From Papaver somniferum (Eukaryota > Streptophyta > Magnoliopsida > Ranunculales > Papaveraceae), in NCBI RefSeq assembly GCF_003573695.1, contig NC_039361.1:134696777-134760776 (forward strand): a DNA stretch of 64,000 nucleotides. Reading direction: 5' to 3'. Shown in pieces: positions 1 to 9,618 of the stretch (its first letter is position 1; each line of letters opens with the position of its first letter). Under the pieces are notes generated by a model that searched no databases, had not been told where the DNA came from, and saw only the letters and a program-made list of their open reading frames with translations. Both the position numbers and the translations under genes were made by a program.

Positions 1-332
1 CTGCGGACTTGGTTTGAGTCGGGGTTTGCAGCTTTGAAGTGAGTGAAGCACTTTCAGTTGGGGACTGTTGAGTGTTCTGCTTATTTTTCATCTGCAAAAA
101 GTGTAGCTTAGTTAAAATGAGAAGGTAAGTAGTTTGTTGTGAAATTGAGATGAAAAGTCATTACCTTTATCGCAAACTTCTTGTTCCTTGGTGATGATCG
201 CCTACTTTCAGGTGGAAGGGATGGTTCTGCAGATGGAGAACCTTTATCAGTTTTGGACTGTTTGTTTTTCATCTGCAACAACAATGCATATAGGTTAGTT
301 AAAATGATATGGTGAATAAATTTATTTACACT
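1..332. other. Unassigned DNA left of the satellite array, with two diverged copies
   Basis: No gene is visible. A stretch containing TTTTTCATCTGCAA followed by TTAGTTAAAATGA occurs at about 84-120 and again, diverged, at about 265-307, roughly 185 bp apart, so this is itself an old duplication. It probably belongs to the same CACTA element as the sequence to the right, because another TTTCATCTGCAA lies just after the array near 2461, but no left terminus is in the window. Confidence 0.4.
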
Positions 333-2376
333 GGCTCCGAGATCGAAACCTGGCGGTGAGTGGACTACTCTAACTCGGAGACCTCATAAGAACGATGAAT
401 TTGTCGATTCATAGGTAAGATGCTTTCATAATATTCCTCCAACCCTTAAACATGACCGGTTTTGGCAACTTCGAGACATAACATGGCTCCGAGATCGAAA
501 CCTGGTGGTGAGTGGACTACTCTAACTCGGAGACTTCATAAGAACGATGAATCTGTCGATTCATAGGTAAGATGCTTTCATAATATTCCTCCAACCCTTA
601 AACCTGACCGGTTTTGGCAACTTCGAGACATAACATGGCTCCGAGATCGAAACCTGGCGGTGAGTGGACTACTCTAACTCGGAGACTTCATAAGAACGAT
701 GAATCTGTCGATTCATAGGTAAGATGCTTTCATAATATTCCTCCAACCCTTAAACCTGACCGGTTTTGGCAACTTCGAGACATAACATGGCTCCGAGATC
801 GAAACCTGGCGGTGAGTGGACTACTCTAACTCGGAGACTTCATAAGAACGATGAATCTGTCGATTCATAGGTAAGATGCTTTCATAATATTCCTCCAACC
901 CTTAAACCTGACCGGTTTTGGCAACTTCGAGACATAACATGGCTCCGAGATCGAAACCTGGCGGTGAGTGGACTACTCTAAATCAGACTTCATAAGAACG
1001 ATGAATCTGTCGATTCATAGGTAAGGTGATTTCATAATATTCCTCCAACCCTTAAACCTGACCGGTTTTGGCAACTTCGAGACATAACATGGCTCCGAGA
1101 TCGAAACCTGGCGGTGAGTGGACTACTCTAACTCGGAGACTTCATAAGAACGATGAATTTGTCGATTCATAGGTAAGATGCTTTCATAATATTCCTCCAA
1201 CCCTTAAACCTGACCGGTTTTGGCAACTTCGAGACATAACATGGCTCCGAGATCGAAACCTGGCGGTGAGTGGACTACTCTAACTCGGAAACTTCATAAG
1301 AACGATGAATCTGTCGATTCATAGGTAAGATGCTTTCATAATATTCCTCCAACCCTTAAACCTGACCGGTTTTTGCAACTTCGAGACATAACATGGCTCC
1401 GAGATCGAAACCTGGCGGTGAGTGGACTACTCTAAGTCAGAGACTTCATAAGAACGATGAATCTGTCGATTCATAGGTAAGATGCTTTCATAATATTCCT
1501 CCAACCCTTAAACCTGACCGGTTTTGGCAACTTCGAGACATAACATGGCTCCGAGATCGAAACCTGGCGGTGAGTGGACTACTCTAAGTCAGAGACTTCA
1601 TAAGAAAGATGAATTTGTCGATTAATAGGTAAGATGCTTTCATAATATTCCTCCAACCCTTAAACCTGACCGGTTTTGGCAACTTCGAGACATAACATGG
1701 CTCCGAGATCGAAACCTGGCGGTGAGTGGACTACTCTAACTCGGAGACTTCATAAGAACGATGAATCTGTCGATTCATAGGTAAGATGCTTTCATAATAT
1801 TCCTCCAAACCTTAAACCTGACCGGTTTTGGCAACTTCGAGACATAACATGGCTCCGAGATCGAAACCTGGCGGTGAGTGGACTACTCTAACTCGGAGAC
1901 TTCATAAGAACGATGAATCTGTCGATTCATAGGTAAGATGCTTTCATAATATTCCTCCAACCCTTAAACCTGACCGGTTTTGGCAACTTCGAGACATAAC
2001 ATGGCTCCGAGATCGAAACCTGGCGGTGAGTGGACTACTCTAACTCGGAAACTTCATAAGAACGATGAATCTGTCGATTCATAGGTAAGATGCTTTAATA
2101 ATATTCCTCCAACCCTTAAACCTGACCGGTTTTGGCAACTTCGAGACATAACATGGCTCCGAGATCGAAACCTGGCGGTGAGTGGACTACTCTAACTCGG
2201 AGACTTCATAAGAACGATGAATCTGTCGATTCATAGGTAAGATGCTTTCATAATATTCCTCCAACCCTTAAACCTGACCGGTTTTGGCAACTTCGAGACA
2301 TAACATGGCTCCGAGATCGAAACCTGGCGGTGAGTGGACTACTCTAACTCAGAGACTTCATAAGAACGATGAATCT
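333..2376. repeat. 152-bp tandem (satellite-like) array, 13 full units plus a partial one
   Basis: Units begin with GGCTCCGAGATCGAAACCTG at 333, 485, 637, 789, 941, 1091, 1243, 1395, 1547, 1699, 1851, 2003, 2155 and 2307. Spacing is 152 bp except one 150-bp step (941 to 1091) caused by a small deletion in the unit that reads CTAAATCAGAC. The last unit is cut after about 70 bp. Copies differ by only a few scattered bases, for example CTAACTCGGAGAC against CTAAGTCAGAGAC, which points to recent expansion or homogenisation. Each unit carries CATAGGTAAGATG, a good match to a plant 5' splice-donor consensus, but no open frame crosses the array. It lies upstream of the CACTA-type exons and may be part of that element. 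Confidence 0.95.
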
Positions 2377-3166
2377 AACCATATACTGGGAATATTCCTT
2401 TGGAATATTCTATGTATATCATCACATCATAACCACCCATTCATTTAATTTTTAATTCTATTTCATCTGCAACCGTTAATTTTTTTTTTTTGTTTAACAT
2501 CATTCTCATATCTATTCCTTCCTCATCCTTTTCTTTTTTTCCCTCAACTGCATCTCCCCAGTGTGTTCGACGGAGAAACTTCACCTCAAACCACCATTAC
2601 TCAAACCACCATCACTCAAACCACTTCGGTACAGCAGCACCTCCATCACTCAAACCACTGGAAACTTCATCGTCAACGACTCCAACAGCTCCGTTCATTA
2701 CCATCGTTTTTAACTTCATCAATCTCAGGAGATTACTTCACCAACTTCATCATCACCACACAATGTTGAAGATCGATCTGTAACCCATATCTCGACTAAC
2801 CACCTCCACCAATTTCCCGAAGTTGAAGATCTATCTGTAACCAAAGCTCAATTAGGGTATATTGTTTTTTTGATTTTTGAATTAGGTTTTTTTCAGTGAC
2901 TTTTTTGCATTAAAATTTGAATTAGGTTTTTTGATAATCAACACAGAACAATATGGGTTTGGTTTAAAATTTGATTAAAATCAACAATATGGGTAGTTTG
3001 TTCCTTTCTTATTTGCATGACAGTAATGAAGAAAAGAGGTTTCATGATTCTAGAGAGTTTTCAATTGCTCCATTTGTGTATTATAGATATCAATTGTTTT
3101 GCTTACATGTTTGATGTACATGTATATTATAGATATCAATGTGTGGTTTTCATTGGAGTGTGTTAG
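2377..3166 (+). other. Leader region between the array and the CACTA-type exons
   Basis: Contains a T-run near 2480-2491 and a short imperfect repeat of CTCAAACCACCATCA-like words at about 2586-2660. A phrase resembling GTTGAAGATCGATCTGTAACC occurs at about 2763 and again, diverged, at 2823. The short open frames here show only repeat-driven composition and I do not treat them as genes. It may be a 5' leader or intron of the transposon-derived gene to the right. Confidence 0.35.
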
Positions 3167-4422
3167 GTATTTTGATATTCGTAAAGCCCAAGCAGCTGAA
3201 ACAGGAGTAGAGCAAAGGCGTAACGAAAACACTCAAAATGGTTCCACACCGGCAGCACGTCCTCTTTCTAAAGGTGTCCAAGTGCGTATGGATAGTGAGA
3301 AGTTAAAGATAGCTCACAGATATGTGCTTTTTAACACACCCGAAATTGACCCATATATGATGTAAGTATGATGTTCACGTTTATTAAAAATGGTCTGTCA
3401 ATTAATACTTCATTTTCTAATTTTAATTTTGTCTTAGAATGCATATGGACGAGTTAAAATCTCCTGCTGGGAGGGCAATTACTAGTGAAGACCAACTCAA
3501 TTCCATACAGTCTGACACATTTGCAGATTGGTTTCAACAAAAGGTATGTTTAGTCCACTCTTAGTCAGATTATGCATCTTAGTATAGTTTAAACACTTGG
3601 ACATTTTGCTTCTGTGGAAAACTACTACAAAAAACACAAATGCGTGTGATTTTGTTTCATTCTATCACATGGAACAATCCATGTTCGGCACACCATCATA
3701 TAAATCTAACTTCTTATGCTTAGATAACAAATTTAGTTATATTCTTATGTCCTGAGATTATACATTTGTAGGTTAAGATGCAAATTGAACAAGGCATGCC
3801 AATATCACACACGGTAGAATGGTTGTCATATGGGCCATTGGAAAATTGCATATCATATAAAGGCTTGCTTATCAATAATACTAGGTTTATTACGAAGGAT
3901 GTTAAGAGAGTCACACAAAACAGTGGAGTTTCAATTGAATCAACAACCTTAGTTGCAGGATTTTCAGAAACTAGTGGGTTCTACGGTGTTTTAGAAGAAA
4001 TTCTATTGTTGGACTACAATCATATGTTTCAAATTCCAATATTCAAATGTGATTGGGCTCACACCAATTTTGGTGTGAAGGTAGAAGATGGCTTTACATT
4101 AGTCAATTTAAAGCAGCATAAGAACCAATACTGTAACGATCTATTCATTTTAGCAGAGCAAGCGCGACAAGTTTTCTATTCTCGAGAGTCAAATACATCT
4201 AACTGGTATGTGATGGTGAAACCACCGCCCAGGGGTTTCCATGAATTAGAGGAATACAATGAAAAGCATGACACAAATTTCCAACCAGTGGATACTTCAA
4301 CTCTTGGTTTCCAAATGGATGACGAGAACGAGAGTTACTTAAGAGAAGATGGGGAATATACCATAGTGGTTCCGACAAAGAAGAAGAACAAAAAGAAGAA
4401 GAAAAAGAAGTTCACAAGTTAG
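3167..4422 (+). pseudogene. CACTA (En/Spm-type) transposon protein remnant, DUF4218 tail plus DUF4216
   Basis: Three exons can be read: about 3167-3361, 3438-3543 and 3772-4422, each joined by GT..AG introns that keep the frame. Exons 1 and 2 give the end of a DUF4218-type domain, including the words RYVLFNTPEIDPYM and MDELKSPAGRAI. Exon 3 gives a DUF4216-type domain with YGVLEEILLLDY, FKCDWAHTNFGVKV, GFTLVNL and AEQARQVFY, then a lysine-rich C-terminus. In plants these two domains sit together at the C-terminal end of the TNP2-type transposase of CACTA elements. The transposase catalytic core is not present here, so this is a truncated or non-autonomous remnant; the reading frame of what remains is intact. 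Exon 1 has no convincing start codon. The matching CACTA terminus at 5480 supports the assignment. Confidence 0.82.
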
Positions 4423-4507
4423 ATTAGTAGTTTATTATTTTTACGGTATTGTATTCTTACTTTAGTAATATTTGGTGTTATTTGCCTTCTCAGTAATCTA
4501 CTTCAAC

Positions 4508-4607
4508 TGCTATTCTCAAGTTTCTTGCTACAGCTGAGTGTGTAGTTCTGTATGAGTTTCCTGCTATTCTCAAGTTTCTTGCTACAGCTGAGTGTGTAGT
4601 TCTGTAT
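4508..4607. repeat. 54-bp direct duplication
   Basis: TGCTATTCTCAAGTTTCTTG and the following bases up to TTCTGTAT occur twice, starting at 4508 and 4562, nearly identical and separated by a few bases. It lies just after the DUF4216 stop codon, in the 3' untranslated part of the CACTA remnant. Confidence 0.9.
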
Positions 4608-4969
4608 TGGCTTGTGTATTTATCACTTATCAAACTCTATGTTCTATTGTTGGTAATTCAGGGCTGCTTTTGTTATCATCATTTGTGTGTGAATATCGGT
4701 TTGGAGATGGTAATGTTTTTCAGAATATTTGTTTGTTTGATGGTATACTTTTGCATAATTCCCCAGTTGCATGCTTTGCTTAAAGCGGGTGGTCTTATAG
4801 AATGTATGTGATTATTTACAGAGAAGAATGTATATGGTTACAGAGAATGCTTCGCGCTCTTTGCGGCTCAGTCGGCTTTGAGCATTATATTTTGTTTTAC
4901 AACGCTTATGAAGGGTTGTCATAATAGTATATTAAAGAACCACCAACTTTACAGAACTTGTGATAGTGT

Positions 4970-5190
4970 AGGTATGGTTAGTGGTGTAGACTTCCATATA
5001 GGAGGCTCAGGGTCGAATCCCCCAAACCTAATTTTTTCCCACATTCTATATTTTAACTTCAACAACACTTATAAGTGTCGTTATACGTTTCTATTAAAAA
5101 AAAAGAAAAAACCCAAACTTGTGAACTGTAAGGATGGTTGATGAGCTATACATCCATGCATTAGGTTCATGTTCGAATCTCCCCTCTAAC
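4970..5190 (+). repeat. Two tRNA-like (SINE-like) units with A-box and B-box motifs
   Basis: Unit 1 has TGGTTAGTGG (A-box-like) near 4976 and GGGTCGAATCC (B-box-like) near 5013. Unit 2 has TGGTTGATGAG near 5134 and GTTCGAATCTCC near 5170. The spacing between boxes, about 36 bp, fits a tRNA-type internal RNA polymerase III promoter. An A-rich run at about 5094-5112 separates the units. Neither folds as an obvious intact tRNA by eye, so I regard them as tRNA-derived repeat sequence and not functional tRNA genes. Confidence 0.45.
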
Positions 5191-5229
5191 GTATTTTTCA
5201 TTATCATATTTTTGTGTTCTTCAACAACA

Positions 5230-5480
5230 CTTGTGAGAATTGTGATAGGCTAAGTCACTACACTTATGAAACAAAGTTGTTATACCTAAATGTCGTCACA
5301 ACAGTTTTGCTAAAGGAGTTGTCGTTTGTTTTCTTAGCGCAACCCCTTGTTCCTAAGCGTTGGTAGTGATGATATACAGCAACTCTTCCTTTGAAACCAG
5401 TTGTAAAACATAGGACTTTCTACGATGTATAGCGAAATGTTGTAAATCTCCAGTTGTAGATGTATATTTTTCCCGTAGTG
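5230..5480. mobile_element. Right terminus of the CACTA element
   Basis: The sequence ends with ...TTTTTCCCGTAGTG at 5480; read on the minus strand this is CACTACGGGAAAAA, a classic CACTA terminal inverted repeat. The 250 bp before it hold several short CAGTTGTA / GTTGTAAA-like words in both orientations, as expected for CACTA subterminal binding repeats. Immediately after it, at 5481, the sequence is family-A LTR sequence, so the element is inserted in that LTR; TGT at 5481-5483 is the likely 3-bp target duplication. The left terminus lies before the window. Confidence 0.8.
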
Positions 5481-5897
5481 TGTATGTTCAATCTGGACTA
5501 GGTCCCGGGGTTTTTCTGCATTTGCGGTTTCCTCGTTAACAAAATTTCTGGTGTTTATGTTATTTTAATTTCCGCATTATATTGTTTTATCTTTATAATT
5601 GAAATAATACAGGTTGTGCGTTTAGATCATCAATTAGAGTAATCCAACCTTTGGTTGTTGATTGTCATTGATTGATCCTTGGATATTGGTCTTTGGTACC
5701 ATCCAAGTTATTCCTTGCATTTGATTAGAACTCGCAGTTCCTGCTTGAGTAAATGAAATCAAGAAGAGAGATATAAACTCGTTGATATACTTTTAATTGA
5801 TTGAGTCTTGTTGATTCTCTTAAAAGTATATTCGAGTTTATCCATACAGATTTCTAAGCGAAATATTGGGTGGTGTTGTTAGACCCCCGCTTTTTCA
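5481..5897 (+). repeat. 5' LTR of element A, left part lost to the CACTA insertion
   Basis: Aligns base for base, with a few per cent difference, to 11672-12085, the end of the 3' LTR. It ends in CA at 5896-5897 just before the primer binding site. Only the last ~417 bp of the LTR are in the window; the rest would lie left of the CACTA element. Confidence 0.85.
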
Positions 5898-5899
5898 AT

Positions 5900-5910
5900 T
5901 GGTATCAGAG
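5900..5910 (+). other. Primer binding site of element A
   Basis: TGGTATCAGAG lies three bases after the LTR end. It matches the start of the primer binding site complementary to the 3' end of plant initiator methionine tRNA (TGGTATCAGAGC), the usual primer of Ty1/copia elements. Confidence 0.8.
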
Positions 5911-6150
5911 AAGGCAAACACGTTCAAGAGCTTACAAGTCTGTGTTTGTAAGAAATCTGAGTCTGAGGATAGAATCTCTTACGCATACCAAGATGCCTCC
6001 TAAAGCTTTCAACTATGTCAGATGTCTCGGTAATACCTGAAAGGATTGCTCTTTAGTTGATTCTTCCGAATCTCGAGGTAGGAATATTGTCTCATCTTGT
6101 GTTGATCACTCTTCCTCCAATGAGACATTGGACACGATGGCGAAAGCTAA

Positions 6151-6720
6151 ATGGAGCTCACCAGAATCGTAAAAAATTCTACTGAGTTTGTTGATCTTCA
6201 TAATCATGATCAACTCATCGATGAATTTGAAAAGTATATTGATCGAGAACGTGTACTCTGTAACATTATTGAGTCCTTCTCTAAGGATATTGAGAAACTT
6301 CTTCAAGAAAATAATCTACAGCGTGAAAAGATTGGTGATCTTGAAAAGATTGTCAAAGAAGGGTCAATTAGAGAAACACGTTTGATCAAGACACATTCAT
6401 CTGATCTTGACAGAATTCGTGTTGAAAAAGAGAAACTAGAAGCATCCCTTTCACTATCCCATGAACAGTGCAAGTCCTTGGAAAAGGATAACTCTGTCTT
6501 AAGGAAAAATTCTTATGTTCCAACTGTTCCTGACGTACAGTACATGAAGAAATATCCTCCAAGAGAAGATTGTGTCAAGAAAAGTTTACATAACTTACCA
6601 TCTTCTCACAGTGCTGTGAGGTTAAAACAGATGTCGTTTTTTGCTTCTCCTCCACGAACGTGCACTTTTTTAGGAAAATGGAACCACTATGCCATCCATT
6701 GTTTTTCCAGGAGGAAATAA
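6151..6720 (+). CDS. Gag-like coiled-coil protein of element A
   Basis: An open frame of 189 codons begins about 250 bp after the primer binding site, where gag is expected. Most of it is charged and heptad-like (repeated Leu/Ile with Glu/Lys, residues ~20-125), suggesting a long coiled coil. The C-terminal end reads CTFLGKWNHYAIHCFSRRK, which resembles a retroviral-type CCHC zinc knuckle (C-x2-C-x4-H-x4-C) in which the second Cys has become Leu. On this basis I call it a gag remnant; it does not look like a standard copia gag in the rest of its length. Downstream frames to about 7220 are broken. The ATG at 6151 is simply the first in frame. Confidence 0.5.
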   Translation: MELTRIVKNSTEFVDLHNHDQLIDEFEKYIDRERVLCNIIESFSKDIEKLLQENNLQREKIGDLEKIVKEGSIRETRLIKTHSSDLDRIRVEKEKLEASLSLSHEQCKSLEKDNSVLRKNSYVPTVPDVQYMKKYPPREDCVKKSLHNLPSSHSAVRLKQMSFFASPPRTCTFLGKWNHYAIHCFSRRK

Positions 6721-9567
6721 ATTGCTAAACTTCACAATTTTCTTCGCTTCTCCGTCAAGGGAACAAATAGTTAGTCGACTACAACAGTGAACCTTATGTC
6801 CACATGAAACCAGACAACTTATAAGAATGATCTCTTCCCTAGAAATCATTACAGGACCTTTGTGCATTCTAGTGGTACAAATTCTTGTGCTGCTAATGAA
6901 AGCACGTCCTGTGCTTATAAGAACAAATCTGGTAAATCCACCATTTCGAAAATCCTCTACAACCGATCTCTAGAGGTCCTAGACTCAGTAATCAGAAAGC
7001 TTCTTCTCTTGAGATTTCAGGAAGGCCTGTGAGAAAATTCTCTAAATTTGAAAACAGCCAAGGAAGACAAGAAATACTGAGATCAGACATCCAGGTCAAA
7101 ATCACAACTATCCTCTCAATACCTATGGTGAGACTATGTCTCCCTCTGCTACCTAATATTAGAAAGTTCCATTCTCGTATATAACTTGAGAGATACAAGG
7201 ATGATGAATGAGAGATGCTCATGTATTTAGTTGATTTTCATCTGTCTGTATGATTGATAGCTTACTTTGTTAGTTTTTAGTATTTCTTTATTGTGACTCT
7301 TCTAACCTGTTCATAAGCATTGAAAATGTCACAATATGCAGTTTCCTTGTTTGGTCCATCCTTTTTGTTCATACGTTCGGGTTAGCCCACGAACGTCCAT
7401 ATCTCCTCAAGGGACTCTAGGTTTCTATCTAGGGTGTACTACTTAACATATATATATTTCTCATATATGTGTTCTTAATCTTCAAAAAGGATGTCTATGA
7501 AAACTGTTCCTAAAGAAGAAGTTAACCCTACAATGGAGGAAGACCTAAAAGGATGTGATCCAGCTCAAGATTTTGTTCTGAAAAAAGATGCTCGAAAGAA
7601 AAGAGTATAACTCTTGGATTGGAGAATCTGTCAAGGATTTAATTCTCGTTCAAAGTGAGGTTAAGAACGAACTTGCTAACCTTCAATTGCAGATAAACTA
7701 GCTTATTGATGGACATGCAAAAATCCTTGATATTCAGAATATCTTAATCAGGAATCAGAAGAAAGTTATCCTTGACTGCGCCAAAGCTAGACATCTTGCT
7801 CGCACTGTTGACCGAAAAACTAATGTTTTAACTCTTGAACATGGTGTTTCGACTGTCAAGAAGATCAAGGATATCAGCGATACTTACTTTGATGGTCCGT
7901 TTCAAAGGTATTAAGTGGTCAAAGAAACCTGATTCAATTGTTGCCTAGTATGTCTTCTTTTTGATTTAGTTGGAAGAATAACTAGTGCTTTGGATTAACA
8001 ATGATTGTGACTACACATAGCTATTATTTCTCATCTTCTTGTTCTTTTTTAGGTTTATTGGTTTAAATTCATAGATATTATTTCTCATCTTCTTGTTCTT
8101 TTTTGCAGTATTTAATCTTTATGATTTGTTATATTGCAATTTGTTATCGGATATTGGTGTTTACGTCCGTGAACTATGTTTGTCCCATACTTTGTCAAAA
8201 GTAAAGTCGTTCGTGTTCGGTATTCACGTACTGGTAAAAGAATGAATTTGACTTTTGACAAATACAAAAGTTAAGCCTATATTGTCAATCTTTGATGGAA
8301 GATAGGTTAAAATCTTTAGTTTTCAAGGATTATGTCTATTAATTGTCGTTATGCAAATATTGATTGAAGATAAAATGAATCCTTGTGTATTCCGCAGTAT
8401 AAATCATCCCTGATACATATTTTATGTATTACTGTGAGGCTCTGTAATGAATCTTATGTTGAGCATTATACAACCAAGTTGATTTATTATCTTAGTTGGT
8501 GTTCCGTGAGATATGTTATGTCGAGCATATTGAACTAAATTAATCATCTTGTTTGGTTATTTAGTTATTGCTCCGTAAGTTTTCTTATGTCGAGCAAAAC
8601 AAATGACAATTAAATTGATTACTTTTGTGATTAGTTTGGTTGTGTATTCCAATTAGATTAATTATGGGTTCTCTTGTAATTAATCTAGTTGAGTTTTTTC
8701 GTGTCTCCATAAGTTCTCTTATGTTGAGCATAATCAATTGAATTGATAACCTCTTGTGTTTAATTTGATTGTGTATTACGATTAAATTAATCATGGGTTT
8801 ACTTGTGATTAATTTGATTAAGTTTTTTGGATATATAAAATCTTTCTCATGGTTTTTGGTGTCCAATAAAATCCTTCTTTTCGTTTGAAATTAAGGTTGC
8901 TCTTGTTGTTCTTTCGGGAATGACATCAAATGGGGGAGAGTTATTTTGAACTTGTGCTTAATGGTCATATTTTGAGAGGTGTGCGGATGTGGAATTTTAG
9001 AGGGGTTATCTTGTATCTTTAAACTCCTTGATGAATGCATTTAGCTTCGGCTTTATGATTGCATCTAAATTTGTTGGTTTGTATTTTTTTGCTTTTGTCA
9101 TGAAATGTCTCTCTCGGAAATTTCATTATGATCCTATTCTTGTACCTTTGCCAATTTTATTGAAAAAAAGGGGGAGAATTAATATGTAGTTCATACTACA
9201 AATAAATATGGTTTTCGGATCATTATGTAAGGGGGAGTGGTTTCCATGTGAAATGGATTATTGACTAAGGGGGAGTGATACATATCACCATAGTATTATT
9301 GTTGAAGTTGTGATATAATTGAACTTTGACGATGTGTAATAATACTATGACACTGTATAACAATGATCGAGAACTATGTTTTCTCATTGTTATCGCTATG
9401 GATCTTCAACAACGGTGATGCTAAACTTACAACCTTTGGGATCATTGGAGTACTTGGAAGTGACGAAGATTTCGAGGAATGTTGAAGATTAGACATGTGG
9501 AATATGAGCTACTAAAGTTTCTTTATCTTTTTTGTATTCCATATATATTCTTTAGTTCCATAGCTAC
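6721..9567 (+). other. Degenerate internal region of element A
   Basis: No intact gene. At about 7490-7910 a broken frame can be followed on the plus strand with words such as SVKDLILVQSEVKNELANLQ and KKVILDCAKARHLARTV; it occupies the same place as the second ORF of the element at 45131-54708 and also looks helical. From about 7970 to 9560 the sequence parallels 49730-51050 of that element, including ATGACATCAAATGGGGGAG and three AAGGGGGAG-type motifs. There is no recognisable pol domain. Confidence 0.6.
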
Positions 9568-9618
9568 TAAAGAATTGCTCGATTTACTCTTGATTGCAAA
9601 TACATTCTTTCTAATATC
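9568..9618 (+). other. Foreign 50-bp segment joined to the 3' LTR of element A
   Basis: These bases match the reverse complement of 19571-19621 at about 47 of 49 positions. That sequence is the gag-like ORF of the gypsy-type element, directly beside the solo LTR 17134-19570. The related element at 51030-51064 has a polypurine tract (AAAGGGGGAGA) at this place; it is missing here. The switch occurs within a shared AGAATTG. Confidence 0.8.

Noticed and set aside
333..2376. CRISPR-like array
   Set aside because: The repeats are directly adjacent 152-bp units with no unique spacers, in a plant genome.
2490..2783. Two overlapping ORFs with His/Ser/Thr-rich composition
   Set aside because: The composition follows a short CTCAAACCACCATCA-type repeat; two frames are open at once, which argues against coding.
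4990..5030. Possible tRNA gene
   Set aside because: A- and B-box-like words are present, but no full cloverleaf with paired acceptor stem was found by eye. Reported as tRNA-like repeat only.
8585..8866. 93-codon minus-strand ORF
   Set aside because: It is the complement of the degenerate internal region of element A, made of short TTAATTTGATTG-type repeats.
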